A stretch of 64,000 bases of DNA from Montifringilla adamsi (GCA_017590115.1 JAGGNK010006559.1:3181054-3245053); one strand, 5' to 3'; counted from the first letter of the stretch, positions 36,742 through 50,100 are shown. Translations and numbers: made by a program. Notes: generated by a model from the letters alone, not told the origin.

Positions 36742-37003
36742 GTGTCCTGGCCAGTCTGGGCTCAGGAAGGAGGATCAGCAGGTCATCAGCTGGTGAGCAA
36801 TTGCATTGTGCATTGTGCATTTTTTCTTTTTTATTGTTATTATTGCATTTTACTTTTTTCAATTATTAAACTGTTGTTCTCTCAACAGACAAATTTTACT
36901 ATTATTCTCCTCCCCATTCCACCAGGGTGGGGTGGGGGAGAGTGGGGAGTTGAGTAAGCAGCTGTGTGATTCTTAATTTCCAGCTAGGCTTGAAACCATG
37001 AAA
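36742..37003 (+). mobile_element. Avian ERV LTR 3' part, sense
   Basis: Begins GTGTCCTGGCCAGTCTGGG, continues with CAGCTGGTGAGCAATTGCAT, a TTATTGTTATTATTG stretch, ATTAAACTGTTGTTCTCTC (ATTAAA polyadenylation-signal variant at 36865-36870), CTCCTCCCCATTCCACCAGG and GCTGTGTGATTCTTAATTTC, then degrades near CTTGAAACCATGAAA. This is the R-U5 end of a family related in layout to the LTR at 15140-15640. The upstream U3 is missing or unrecognisable. No internal retroviral sequence follows. Confidence 0.75.
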
Positions 37004-39643
37004 ACAAACTAATATATATTCTAAAGACAGTTTAACAACTTTTTATATCAGATAATTAAAATAGCATGTTTTGAAAATGTTTAAACATTCCCCAATGAAA
37101 AAAATATTGTTAAATCTTCCTTGTGTACACAATTTTCTTCAGATTAGTATGTCTCATCTTTATTTTGAGAAGGAGCAGTTTTGAAACTTAAAAAAATCTA
37201 CAGAATGATTCTTGCTTTCTCCTTTCCTTTTCTCTTCTGGAAACCTTTAAGCTTTATGTGAAATTTGAACAAGTGAATGAAAGCCAACCCCACTGACACA
37301 CCCACTATGATTTACTATGCTTTTTCATTCCCTTTTTTTCCCCTCCAACAGGTTATGACAGTGGGTTCCCAAAATGTTACCAAATGTGTGGTGTGAAGGG
37401 GCAATTTGAGGAAGAAGATGTCAATGAACAACAGATTTGCACATCTGCATCTGCATCTTAATCCTCCATACAAACACCTCCTCATACTGGAAAAGTACCC
37501 AGATTGTGTTACAGAACCTCGTTTGAGTGACAGCATGAACACTATTGGTTTTTTATTATTTCATGTTATACTAGAAATATTGCAAGAGGACTGTGACTCA
37601 TAGTTTGTTACAGATGTTGCTGTAGCTTTGCCTGTGCCTTTAGCTACTAATATTTCCTCCAGATGTCAAGATCTGCTGTGACAGGAAGCCAGCATGATTG
37701 TTTCAATACAGTCACAAATTCTCACAGACATTAGCACCACAATGACACTGTGAAAGACTTAGTTGAGCTGTGGGATCTGGAGCTGCCAGTGGGAAGAAAC
37801 AAGCCGGTAAAAGCTACGACTGACTGCAAATCTCACTGCAGACAGCTATACCCTGAGCACCTTCTCCCTCCACACATTTCCTCACATGCCTACACCATAT
37901 GTCAAATGAGACTCTGAGGTGATTAAACCAGCAATGCCACAATGCACAAAGTAGACCCAAGTAACTGTTTCACAAACAGCTCCTGCAATGTTTTTCCTTG
38001 CCCTGAAAGAAACTGAGGCCCTTTAATTTGAAGCAGATGATTTCACTCAGCTGCCCATTTTTATATCTGTATTTGTCCTGTATTGTCACAGTTAATTTAA
38101 TACCATTGACAAATTTGAGTACTGAGAATTACTGGTCCCAGTGTCCATTACCATGCTTTTATCCTGTCAGTGTCATCTGCTGTCATGTTTACCAAATTCT
38201 CTGGCTTTGTTTTATCACTTCATATTAATTCAGCATCCTCATGGTTTTGGCTGGCAACAACATCTTCACCTACAAAGTTGGCCATTTTTCCTAGCCAGTG
38301 CCACTGGCTAACACCTTTTGGTTAGCACCATCTCAGTGCCATTCACTGATGCATGGACAGCAAGGTACCTTTGCTTACCATCTTCCCTGTTTCCTCTTTG
38401 GACAGAACTTTGCCTGTCACCACATATTTTGTTTCCCCAACCCCAGGGTAGTGAGCTACACTACCAAAACTGTTGTAAAGCCCAGGCAATATTTTCAACT
38501 CATTTCCATCTGTCTTAACTTGCCATACCCAACATTTTACTTGGAAACACAGGAAACATGGGGATTTACTGCCAGAGGAGTGATGCATCATTCTTTAAAG
38601 GAAAAGTTTGATTGAGCCTGTATTCACAACGGCAGTGAATCTTGGTGGTCAGTTTAAGTAGTTCCTTTTGAGAGGTGCAGTGCATTAAATTTGTTACCAA
38701 TGACAACTTGTGTGGTAAAACTCCTGTTTTCCTCCTGTTGGGGGCCAAGTGTCTTGTGGTAGCTAAGTATGGGCCCAAGTATTTGTTTTCTCATGACAAA
38801 TGCCATGCCTTATAATTTTTCTTCTAGTATTTTGTAGCTCAGAGAAAATTCATCCACACAGCATCTCTGAGAAGACCAGCATAAATCACCTGAGCCCTGA
38901 AATACAGAGATCCCTTATCTAGACCGATCTTGCTGTCTGGGTGGCAAAAAGGTCTTGGCCCTGTGCTGATTTTCCAAGTGTGTTTGTTCTTTCCCTATGA
39001 AGGTGCTTCAGAGCTCAGCAGCAGGTTGCACCTGCACATGTGTTGGGGTCCAGATGACTGAAACATTCAGAGAAGATGGTCTTGAGTCCAGGATCAGGTC
39101 TGGTTTTGGCAAAAGTCAGCTCTCACAGAGAAAATAAAACGTGTAACAATAACAAACCCTGTTGCAAAGTTGTGATGGATAGATCAAAAAAGATAAGCTC
39201 TTTAATCAGAACTAGAGACTTCTTTTAGAATTTTTTTAATGCAATTGCACAGGTATTTATTATTTTTAGTCACTTTGACATTGTAGTGAAACTGGCATCA
39301 TCAAAACTGGCTTAATCTCATAACTATCTTGTTTTATGTTTTTCTTATGTGTTGTGATGATTAATTTAGGGTTAAGAATGAAGTTTTCCTTTTATTGAAT
39401 GCCTGATTTTTACACTCATAGGGAGATGGTTTTCCAGAATGTCTGTGTCAGCTCCTGCTGGTGCTGAAATTTTCTAGTGGGGTTAGAAAAATCAAAATAA
39501 GAGTGAGTCAATCTCTGGGATAATTCAGACTGCTCCCCTGACTCCAGTAAAAGACATAATTCAATATTTGTCCCAGATTAATTTTCTTTAAAATCCAGGT
39601 GGATCTCAGATTTAGCATTGAATAGCATTGGATCTCAGAAAGC

Positions 39644-39660
39644 TTTTTTTTTTTTTTTTT
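39644..39660 (+). repeat. Poly-T tract (17 T)
   Basis: Seventeen T followed by CCCCAGGGGG. No retroposon body was recognised on the minus strand upstream of the equivalent A run. Confidence 0.9.
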
Positions 39661-41903
39661 CCCCAGGGGGGACAAAGACGGCTTGAAAAGGGGCAGATAA
39701 AGGGAACATTACAAAACAGTGGAAACAGGGGCACATATGGCCATGTACTGCAGAGGAAACTTGAGTTTGCATAGGGCTGTGACCTGAACCACTGTTTTCA
39801 TGTAAGAATATTGTAACTGAATTGAATTTTAAATGCATAAAATTTGTGGCATATTGAAGAAAAGATTTTAGAGAGAAAAACAAATCCTCTCTGATCTCAG
39901 TTCAACTGAGAAATACTTATTTACATTAGTTGACTATCTTGTCCTTATTACAATTATCATTTACTATTAATTTAAAGGATGCTTTCAAAAAAGACAGAAC
40001 ATATGTTAAAAAGTACACAGTTAACCGACACACGATGAAATTTCTTTCAGCCTCCCCTGAAATATGCCATTTTGTTACTGCAAACAGTAGAAAGACTAGA
40101 GATGAACCATTAAAGGAACCAGGCAGCTCTTCACTGCCATATAATCCCTCACGCCTCATTAACCTCAATATCATTTACATAAACTGCTGAACCTTAACAC
40201 TGCCTCCAATAAAATTTGAAAAATACATGTAAAGGTCAAGATAACAAATTACAAAACTATAAAATCAATTTCTTATTCAAAGGATACTTTGCCAATCATC
40301 TCATGGTAATTCGCTTGCCAAGGGAGAAGAAAACTATGACATGAATGAAATTATCCTGTCCCTTAATTGTTCACTTACAGATTTTCATGCATTTTGTTTT
40401 TGCATCATCAAAACGTTCCAGGTAAACTGGCATATAATTTCTAGGTGTTGTGCAGTCTTCTTTACAACTTAACTCCATTGTTAGGTCCTATCTGATGGAA
40501 GATGCCTCTTCCTTGGTAAGAAGTGAACTGCGGTTTTTTATGAGCAAGTACTATAAGTTGCTTGTCTTGGAATAACACCCAGTTAGTGATATTCAAGTCA
40601 GGGTTCACCTGGTGGAAATATATTAATCTAAATATTTTTCAGCAACATAGCTAAAAAATAAAGTCTTCCATGTTTTTTGTAATTTATTGTCATCTACACA
40701 GGATCTGGCAAAAAAAAAAAAAAAGCAGCAATATTTCTTGGTAGATTATTTATCTCTCTATATGGTTCTTTCTGCATTGATTTTGAAATCCGAATCCTGT
40801 GATACCCAAATACAAAAGTAAATGTCAAGTTATCTTTAGAACTTTTCTAGAACATTGTGGGACCAGAAAAGAAAAGTGAGCGTTTTTCAGGCTGCAGATT
40901 TTGCAAATATCAGAAGTTAAATTCTCACTAAGGTAATGACCTACTGTTTAGCCCATATATTTGTTGTTTAAAAATGTTGAAAAATAGGATTATATAATGA
41001 AATTTTAGACTCCACTGCCTAGTCAGGCTGTTTATTTTAACTGATATTTTGAGACAGTTTCTTGGGGATCAGCCTCCTGTTGTTTCCTGTTTGCATGCAG
41101 CATGACTCAGTCCTCATGCCAACTTGAAGCTTTTCTACTTAATTTGGAAAGTTCAGTATTAAGACTGCTCTTTTAAAAAAGCTGCATGTACCTTATAAAC
41201 AATGCTTTCTTTATTTTTGAGTTAGCACCAAACAAATTAGTGCCAAACCAGTTGCTGCTGGTGCTGAATATTCTTGAGACATCCCTCTGTCCCCATCCAA
41301 AAGAGTTACTTCCCACTGCACCAACAGGACCTGGGTGGTTTGGCTGGGTGGAGAGTACAGAGTCTGAAAAGCCATGGCCTTATCTGCCAGGAAAAGTGTC
41401 AATATTGTACTAAGTATACAGACCTGTCTGACTTCTGAAGGATGCCTGACCTCCTCTAACCTTCTCTGGCTAAATGCTAAATGGCGCTGCAGACACTGGC
41501 ATGCCACCACCAGGGAGCCAGGGTACAGCTCAGAACCTTGCAATCCCCAGTGGAGAGAACAGCCTGTCTTCACAGCCTTACGCAGAAGCTCCCAAGCTTT
41601 ACACAAACCATTTTTTTAGTATTCAGGGCTTCCATAAATACTTTGGTTCCACATGAAATGCTGGTGCCTAAAAATGTGAGGCATCATGCTCTCATAGCTG
41701 TCTGTAAGAGTCCCCACCAAGGCCTGAGCACACCTTGCTTTCAGCGAGGTGCTTGAAGATCTTCCCTGCTGCTTTCGTGCTGACAAGTGTGGCTGAAAGA
41801 AGCCAAAGGGCTGGAAACAGACAGGGCAGAATTAGGAGTAAGACAGACTGACAGAGTTACACAGAAATTGCTTTTTTATAGCAAGCATCTGTCTATAGGA
41901 GAC

Positions 41904-41985
41904 AATTTATAAAATAAATTATTATTATTATTTATAAGAATTATTATTATTTGTTATAATTAATAAATTAATATTATGTGTTATT
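41904..41985 (+). repeat. AT-rich (ATT)n-like repeat
   Basis: Imperfect ATT and TAA units without any G or C for long stretches, for instance TTATTATTATTATTTATAAG at its core. Confidence 0.85.
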
Positions 41986-44299
41986 GAAATAAACACAAAG
42001 CAAGGTAAGTTGAAGTGGGCTAAGGCAGCATAAAACCTAACAGGATCTTTGCGTGTTTTGAAGGAAAAAAATGTCAGGTTGTGGTAAGTATTTTACATGA
42101 AATTGAGTGAGATGATTTTTAAACTGAAGGGGGTTTTAACTTCGCAAAGTAAATAACATTTTGCAATTAAAGAAGAAAGTTTTTTTATTTAAAGTTTTCT
42201 CAAAGTGAAATTTTTTTGTGTCTGAGTTTTGATCATCCTTATTCTGAATCCTCTGTGGTGAAATTACAGGATTTCATGGGGAAAATTATTAGAAAGATCT
42301 GAATTTCCAGATATATCAAATTGGACTCTTAAAAAATACAAGAAAGGAACTGCATATTGCTACTCTGTTCCCTGGGGGGACATTGTTTTATTCTGGAAGT
42401 AATGGTCTACTAAACTACCTTTACTGGTGTTAGAATCAGTGTCCCCACAAGCCTCAGTTTTCAGTCAATTAAAAAAAAGTTTAAATGCCTTTTCTTTGTA
42501 CTGTTTACCCAACACTGTCCTGCAATGGAACATGATACAGTCAATTACATCTGGAACTCTACATATTTCTATTAAAGTTTCTCTAAGGTTTTTGTTATTA
42601 AACAAAGTTCATAAAGCTGGCATCAGCAGAAGTACTGTTATCCCACACTTTATTTATTTATTCTAATAGTTGCCCTCAGACAGATCCTGTCTATTTCTGA
42701 TCATCATTTTAACTTGTCTTAGTGTCCATCATAATTTACTTAACTACACTATATGAACAGAAGTGGGCATTTTTGTTTGGTTATTTCTTTGGGTTTGGGA
42801 TTTTTATGGAGAATCTAGCTTCATCATTCCATCAGGAACATATCAAGACCAAGACTTTAAAAAAAAATTGTTTTTGTCTTAATATTTTCCAGTACAATGT
42901 TCTATTTTCAGAATGCTCTCTTTGGTTTTTAGCTGGAGAAAAATACTTGCATGTGTTTCTCCTGAACAAAACTGAAAGCTGAGCTTGTTAAAACTTCAAA
43001 AGTTCAGGATTCTTTTGTCTTCTTACCTTAGAGCACTATTCTGCAAATAAATTCCTCTCTTCCTTCTCCTTCCCAGCCCTCTGAGTTCTGCCATTGTCGC
43101 CTTGTCACCTTCTCTGACAAACAGTTTGGAAGTGTAGTATAATACATTTTGGTACTGGTGACTTATTTAGTGAGGTAGAGGGAATTACAGATACAAGGAG
43201 AGCTGTGTTTTACAATCCTTTTTTAATCTCCATCCATACAATGAGGTTGATGTTTCTTCAGATTAAACATAGGCCTTATGAGGACTCATAAGAAAAAGCG
43301 TAAAAATGAGCAATCTAATTTTAAGTAAATAAAATTCAAAGAACACCAAACATCTAATTCAGACCACACATACTTTATCATTTTTTCATACATATGAGTA
43401 ATTAATTGTATCTCAAAATTTTAACATGATGCTGTATAAACCCTTATCCAGCTTCAAAGGCATTTCTCCAGTGTACTTCCTCAGTAGTTCAGATCTTGGA
43501 AAGGCAAACATGGAAATGATGAGATTTGCTCTTACAGGAGCTCGTTGAACTCCTGTCTGCCACATGTGTGGCCTAAATAGCTGAGCAGGGTTTTCTGTCT
43601 GCTTTGTGCTTGCAGATAACATACACCCTGGTGAGCTGGCATGTCCAAAAATACAAAGAACATTGTCTTATTGTTGCACTGTTAATTTCATTCTTGATTA
43701 GAGTCTTGCAAAGGCTGTAAATCAGCACTAGAGACAATCAGAGCTTTCTTTCATTGCAGTAATTTCACAGTGGTTTTAACTCTTCTTTAGTCTCCACGGT
43801 ATGCAGGAGATAAAGATTTTTTGTTTTCGTTTTCTGTATGAGAACATAATGTTCCCTCTGTGTCTATCAGCTGTTGTGATAACCAGGGATTAATTAAAGA
43901 GTCACTTGTTGCTTCTTCTTATATGCCAAATAGCTTTAATCCCTAAAGTTCCAAAGCAATAAAGACAGCAATATCATCCTGCACACATGGGACAAGAAGA
44001 ACAGTCCACCTCTGTTCTCATGTCATGTTAAACCACAGAAAATAATAAAATCATAACTTAGAAACTTCCCTTGTGAGCAGTAGTCTGTATAGAGATATAC
44101 TGAAGATTCTCATTCTCCATGGCTTCTCCACAAGACTCTCTGGGCTACGGAGGGCAAATGCTTTACTGCAGAGAGTGGCACAGACCCAGCAGAAAATCTG
44201 CCCTCAGCAGCAAAATAAAGATCACTGATCAGCAATTCAAAGTAGCTTGTCTTGGAAAGAAGTGATGCATATTTCAGCCAGCAGAAAGAATGCAAGCCT

Positions 44300-44412
44300 A
44301 AAATAAAATTAAAAATAAAACAAAAACCCAAACCAAATTAAAAACAACAATAAAACCTAGGAAACAAACAAAGCAAAAAACCCAAACAAAGCAACAAACC
44401 CCCCACCCAACC
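44300..44412 (+). repeat. A-rich low-complexity tract
   Basis: A-rich text with scattered C (AAACAAACAAAG, AAAAAACCCAAAC) ending in a C-rich patch. Typical of low-complexity DNA in bird non-coding regions; its complement is T/G-rich like the run at 20923-21009. Confidence 0.85.
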
Positions 44413-45807
44413 TGCTGAAAATTGTTAAAGATGTGGATTTCTGAGCCTTGGATGAAGGAGTGGCAGACTGGGAGTCTGATCTTTTCACTGTGGCCATTTA
44501 TGCACAGTGTGTAAACTTCTTTCCTCATCCTGCCACATGAAGATACCAGCTTTGTGTAGAAGGCAGGATACCTCAGGGCACAACTGAGCTGTCTCGAGAG
44601 TTATTCTAACCTGGGTTCAAATGCACACAGTGGGTGTGACTCAGCTCTGGCTTCCCGGTCTTCTTTCAGTCATGGCAATAAGAATCCAATGAATATGTTA
44701 GAAAGGAGCTTTGGCACCCCAGTTCCCTGATCTAGGCACCAGTGTGGCTGAATGTCCGTACAGCACCTCAAAGTACAGCTGCACGCATTTTGTTTCAGAT
44801 GTACCCTGAGACTTCAAGACCCAGAATTTCTGAACTTGTGGCCTGGAGACTACCAGAAAAACTGTGATTCAACAAATGCAAGGCACTGAGCAGAAGCAAA
44901 GGGAAAAAGTTAAAGTTCTGCAAACAGATTCTCTTTCCATTGGTTTAAAAGCAATTCACAAGACCCTGGAGAATCCTGTGCTTGCAAAGCTGACCTCTTT
45001 CAGGTATGATGACACAGCATTGCAGAGTGCTGTGTAGGCAATTCTTTAGCACCAAAATGGAAATAACAGAAGGAGGAAGCAAGCTAAATAAAGGGGGATA
45101 ATTTGGTGTCTGAGGAAGCATTATGCCAAGAAGTCATAAGATTTTTCCAGTTACATAATCAGTTGCAAATCATGTTACTTAGGTTAATGGTTTTGAAAAT
45201 AGTTTTACTAATAGAGCCTTCAAAACCTCACTAGAGAAGCTTTAGATGAAGACAATTTATACAAAATACTTCCCAGTATTGCCCCTCTTTTCAACTCAGG
45301 AAGAAATACTTCAACTTTTCAGTGAAATATCACCACTAGAAGTGGTGTGAACTGGCTTAATTTCCTGCACTACTCACTGATCATTGTTCAAATATTTTAA
45401 CATGGGGATTGACACAAAAAAATATATCCCTCTCTAGAAATAGATAGGGACCCAACATCTGGGAAAAGATGTTCATTTTAAAGACAAAGAAGAACTTTGT
45501 GAAATCTTCTAATCTTCCCATCTAATATAAAGCCTTGCTTTAAACAGAATCATAGACAAGGTCCATATCTTTTGGCAACTAAATTTGTCCTAAATGCATT
45601 AGACTCAAAAGGTCCTAAGCCAAATTCTCTGTACATATAAACAGCTACTGTAATTGATTGGAGAGTGGAAGTTTGGCTGTCTCTGAAATTAAATCAGTTG
45701 TAAAGAAATACTATCCAGCATCAGCCTACGTAAACCAAACCAAGGACACAATGCAGGAAGGTCTTTTGGAGAGTCTCAGTCATCAATCTATACTTGTAAA
45801 TTCCAGT
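44413..45807. other. Unique sequence, no gene seen
   Basis: No supported feature. An acceptor-like TTTTGTTTCAG near 44800 is followed by an ATG with only 23 codons before a stop, too little to call an exon. Confidence 0.55.
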
Positions 45808-45898
45808 GAAACAAACAAACAAAAAACCAAACAAACAAACAAACAAAAAACCAACCAAACAAAACAAATCCAACCAAAAAAAAAACCCCAAAACCAAC
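45808..45898 (+). repeat. (AAAC)n simple repeat
   Basis: AAAC units interrupted by AAAAAACC, passing into an A run and AAAACCCCAAAACC. It makes the 93-codon frame around it lysine/threonine-rich by composition alone. Confidence 0.92.
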
Positions 45899-46486
45899 TT
45901 GAAGAGGATTCTCAGAAATTGTGTTTGAAATTCCTCTAAAGTAATTTCTGTTCACCAGAGAATGCAGCAGCATTCAGAAATAGGTGAATTCATCTCCTTC
46001 CAATTTAGTGGTGGTTCTGTTTCCCAGCGCACTAGTGTTGTCATCCAGCCTTTTGGTAACATGAGGAGTGTTGATGAGTTTGCTGGCCCAGGATTTATGT
46101 TTGTCTTCTCAGCAGGTAATGTATGAGACAGTCACTTCTAGATAGACCAGACCAATACTTTCTATAGAAACATTTGTATTAATGACTTCTGAGCTCTTTC
46201 ATCATACTGTGTGCCCAAAAGGAGACCTGGCAGGACAGAACATTTAGATTAAATGATGTCAGTTTGAAGAGTCAGACCAAGAGGGTTGAAACCACTGCTG
46301 CCTAAACTATTACTCTTGCAGAATGGTAATATCTTATTTTTAGAACATTGAAGCATGTCTCACCCTGCAGCTCAAGCAGCACTTTAATAGTTATTAATGG
46401 CAGTTGTCAGGTATGCATCTATTGACCAAGAATGAGTCACACTGGCCCTACTAGAAGGCCCAGTTAGCTAGAAATCTGTCGTGCTT

Positions 46487-46533
46487 TTTTTTTTCTTATT
46501 TTCTTTTATTTTCTTATTTTCTTTTATTTTCCT
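46487..46533 (+). repeat. Pyrimidine-rich repeat with perfect 18-bp tandem unit
   Basis: A T run leads into two identical 18-base copies of CTTATTTTCTTTTATTTT at 46495-46512 and 46513-46530, followed by CCTTTTCTCC. Confidence 0.92.
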
Positions 46534-46559
46534 TTTCTCCATGTTTTTATGTCAGCAGC

Positions 46560-47110
46560 TCGTTTTTCTATAGGCAGCATGATAGTGAAATATCAGTGTT
46601 TATCTGCTGTAGCCATTAGGACAAGCTAATGAGGTTGTTTTGGAAATACAAGCAGGTCATCACCTGCTTTGTCAGTAAATAATAATGTTAAGGAGGCAAT
46701 TTCCATCCCTGTAGGTACTCACAGGTTAATTTAGAAACTACCAGCTTTTAATTAGTAGTGCAGCCAGCACACTGTGCGGCAAAATCTTACAGAAAACCTT
46801 TCCGTTTGTTAGGAAGCTAGAGAAATAAATTAAAATTACTCTTCTCCTTCACTAAAGAGCTTTTTGAAGATGTCTATTACCAATATGATTGACATTATTG
46901 GTTAAAAGGTAATAATTTAAAATTCTATATTACCTTTTCTCCCCAAATTAAATGACTTTCAGACACATCTCATTTTCATCAGGCTGCAATATTTGCATAG
47001 GTTTGACAAATCAGCTGCTGAAACTGTCTTACAGTAATTAGTACAGGCATTTAATACATGTTTTCCCAGGCAAATAAGGCAACTACAAATAGTAGAAAAT
47101 CTGCAACAGT
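46560..47110. promoter_or_regulatory. Candidate enhancer rich in developmental motifs
   Basis: A repeat-free block with many factor-type motifs: an inverted repeat AAGCAGGT-CATC-ACCTGCTT (46650-46669), a PBX/HOX-like TGATTGACAT (46886-46895) framed by inverted ACCAATA/TATTGGT, an 11-bp inverted repeat AAAAGGTAATA/TATTACCTTTT (46904-46914 and 46928-46938), an octamer ATTTGCAT (46991-46998), an E-box CAGCTG (47012-47017) and TAATTA (47035-47040). Neither strand has a coding frame of note. The texture is that of a conserved vertebrate non-coding element. What is seen is the motif cluster; that it is conserved or active is inferred. Confidence 0.35.
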
Positions 47111-50100
47111 GCTTATGAGCCCTCATGATCAAGCAAAGTCTGGTGTTAAGTTTTTTGGCAGGAAAGGTCTGCAAGGGCATGCAAACTGCACAGAAAATCC
47201 AGCACATCCAGCCTGCCTGTTGGACAAAGAGACAGATTCAGTGTAGGTCTGCATCCTTTGTTTCAGAAAGCAATTAAAAATCCTGGCCCTTGCCTAAAAG
47301 GTCTGTCAGAGAGAAACTGCTCTGAAGAGATAATGACACCAAGAGAGCCAAGAGGAGAGGTCTCAGGAGACCAAGCTGAAGCCCAGAGGGAGTAGACTTT
47401 TGTGACTGAAGACGCTCCTGCCCATGCAGGATTTGTCTAATATTGCTGTTTTCAGGTCACCATTTAGGCCATATATTCACAAATGCCTTTGAAGTAACAA
47501 AATGGCACTCTAATGAGTGAGAAAAATTAAGAAAGAGCAGTGAAGGTGACAGTGGAGGAAAAGAGAGAGAGAGAGAGAGAGGAGAGAGAAAAATAAATTG
47601 TTCAGTATTGTACTAACCTTAGCACAAATTCCCTACTAAGATGATCTGATAGATTGTACATTCCCAAATACGTTAGCAGGGACAAAAACTTGCCTGAGCC
47701 ACAGACCAGCACATGCTGTCATATTATATGGTAGACAGTGTTCAGTAAAGTGTGAACAAAGTGCACAGGTGTCTGGACATGAGGATATGCTCTTCTCTCT
47801 CCTGATAAACACGGTAATGACTTGCTCAGCTTTGAATGATGAGCTCCTCTGAACGACCAGATTGACTTCTGCACCTGGCTTGTCCTCACCCCTGCACTGG
47901 CACTGCTTGCTATTGATCCAGCTTCTCCTCTGAACATGGTTTAAGGCAAAGCAGTCTCCCTCCAGTCTCTGCTTCTGCCCATTAAGCCAGAAGTCACAAA
48001 TAGGATTCATTTTTCCCACTTGAGAGCTTTGGAAAATATAGGCAATTATATTATGACTCTCCTGCTTGCCAACTTTGTTTTTGTCTACATGCATGTCCCA
48101 GTCTGCTTGTTTTAGCTTGCCAGCTGTTTTGTTCTACCTCTCTGGAAGTTTCTTGGTATTCCACACCCAGAAATATGGCTGCTGTGTGCACTTCTGGCCT
48201 CTGCCCCCTTTTTCTTCAATATTATGACAGTTAATATGAAAAGTAGTGCCTCTACTTTGGAACAGTCTTCGATGAATTATGAGTAATAACCCAACATTTA
48301 ATCACAAAAATTGGGCTACCTGTCAAGTTTGCCTGCAAAGCAATTTCTTTAATTTCCACTGATAGTCCTCTTCTAACAGGGTCATCTCCCCCAGATCAAT
48401 ATCAGCTTAAATGTGATTTGACTTTGTGATCTCTAGGGGCATTAGCTTGTCCACTTGCTGTGCTCAGGATATTTCATCTTGTTCTAACGTTTCAGATGAA
48501 CACAAAGCATCAGCAAGCTGTCCAAGGTAGGTGTTATTACTGGCTTGCCTCTGAAGCTGCATCCTGGATGGCAACTGTGGAACATCGGCACACAGGTAAT
48601 CCTGTCTTCAATAACTTGTCTTTCCAATGAGTCCGTGGTGTGCCATTCTCCTACTTTGCAGAAAAAAAGTCCCTTGTCCTTGGTACATTGCTAGGTCATG
48701 CATTCTTCTTGCCATGCTGTGATTGAATTATCTTTTCCCAGGAATTCATGTTTAAAAAATTTCTCCTTTAAGCAAAGTGTCTGAAATGCTTTGGTAAATG
48801 AGAGCATAAAATGCATTCCTTACCTCTTTATTGTCTGGGATGGTCTTCTAGTTTGTCACAAAGCTCTGTACAGATCATCTGCTTATAAACTCAAGAGAAA
48901 ATGCTTGTTTTCCTTATGTAAATACCATTTTTTCAATGTAAGAGAGTATCTCCACAACAGCTGCTATAGTCTTTGGTGTTCTTAATTGAGATAAATAGGA
49001 GATGTATTTTTTTCTTAGGTTTATGAAGGCTTGAATAAGTTTTTGTGCATTTTAATATTCTTTCAGTTTTCTTTATTCCATTTGTGACTTAAGGATAGAT
49101 AGCTGCTCCTGGAATTAATTTATATTGTCAGGGTTTTGGGTCATTAATTTTTTTATTTTTGTAATAGTCTCCAACTTGGGCACATCGGTCTGATCCTCTT
49201 ATTAAGAATATATCTGAGGTACCCTGCGACAGTTTCAAAGAGAGGAATTGCAGAATTTCCTAGACAATGGAAATTAAGCACTTATTCCTTATCGGAATTA
49301 GGAATTCCTGATTTCTTACTTCCATAGAGAGAATCAAGGAAAAAATTCTAAAAACATCAGGACATCAAATTTCAGGAAAAGTCAGCAATCCTCGTAAAAC
49401 TCCAGAAAGAAGATGCCTATTTCAGTATAATGACTACTGATAACTAAACATGGAAAGAATGAAAGAATATGCTTCATTACAAGAGAATTTAGATTACAAA
49501 TTATGTTTAAAATTTAAAAGATGATAACATCTTTAGCTTCAAAGCTGAAAGAAGGTAAAAGTTTTTTTCCATGACAGTTTAGTTCCCAGATCCTTTCCAT
49601 GACAATATTTGATTTTCCAGATCCTCTTTTCATTCTAGAGTTGAACATTTGTAGTTGGTTTATGGAGGCAGAATTGTGCTGGACTATCCTGAGATCCAAA
49701 TGCGTACTTCAAAAACATCTGGAAAATACATAAGAAACTTGAAACCCTTTTGTCTTGTGAGTTTTCAAAGTGATTAGAGTGTCAAGTAAATTCTGATGAC
49801 CCTGGCTGGGAGCCTTTGCCCTCTTCTTTTAGGGCTGAGCATCTCCAGGTAGTTCTTTCTGAAATGGACAGAGTGAAGGTAAAACCTCAACTTACAATGA
49901 CTGAAGGACTAAAAATGTGAGTCTCTTGCTCTGGTCATTTCTGAGTTGAGAATCCAGACTAAAAAATTTCATGTTAAAAGCATCCTTTTCAACACTTATA
50001 CTGTTATTCTGCAAACTGTTTTGGCCTCAGTGCAGTGAAATCACATGAAAAATGCTTCAATCAGTTCTCTTCAAGAGCATTATTATGTAGTCTTTAATTA

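Larger units (their letters stand above)
37004..44299. other. Long unique stretch with simple repeats, no gene seen
   Basis: No gene is supported. 38030-38790 and 41215-41620 are richer in G and C than the rest; the latter is open for 131 codons on the minus strand (41606-41211) without a known domain and may be a decayed LTR. Simple repeats are listed separately. 39606-39640 has a small local duplication of GGATCTCAG. Confidence 0.55.

Noticed and set aside
41211..41606. 131-codon frame on the minus strand in a GC-richer block
   Set aside because: The text looks more like a decayed repeat than an exon; no domain seen.
44795..44890. Acceptor-like TTTCAG followed by an ATG
   Set aside because: Only 23 codons to a stop and no donor or polyadenylation signal close by.
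45545..45575. CAGAATCATAGACAAGG, resembling a CR1 terminus
   Set aside because: Only the first ten or so bases fit; the rest is unique.
47636..48094. 152-codon ATG-started frame, minus strand
   Set aside because: No recognisable domain, overlapping frames in the same place, and a frame of this length is expected about once in 128 kb of both strands at this composition, by my rough stop-frequency estimate.
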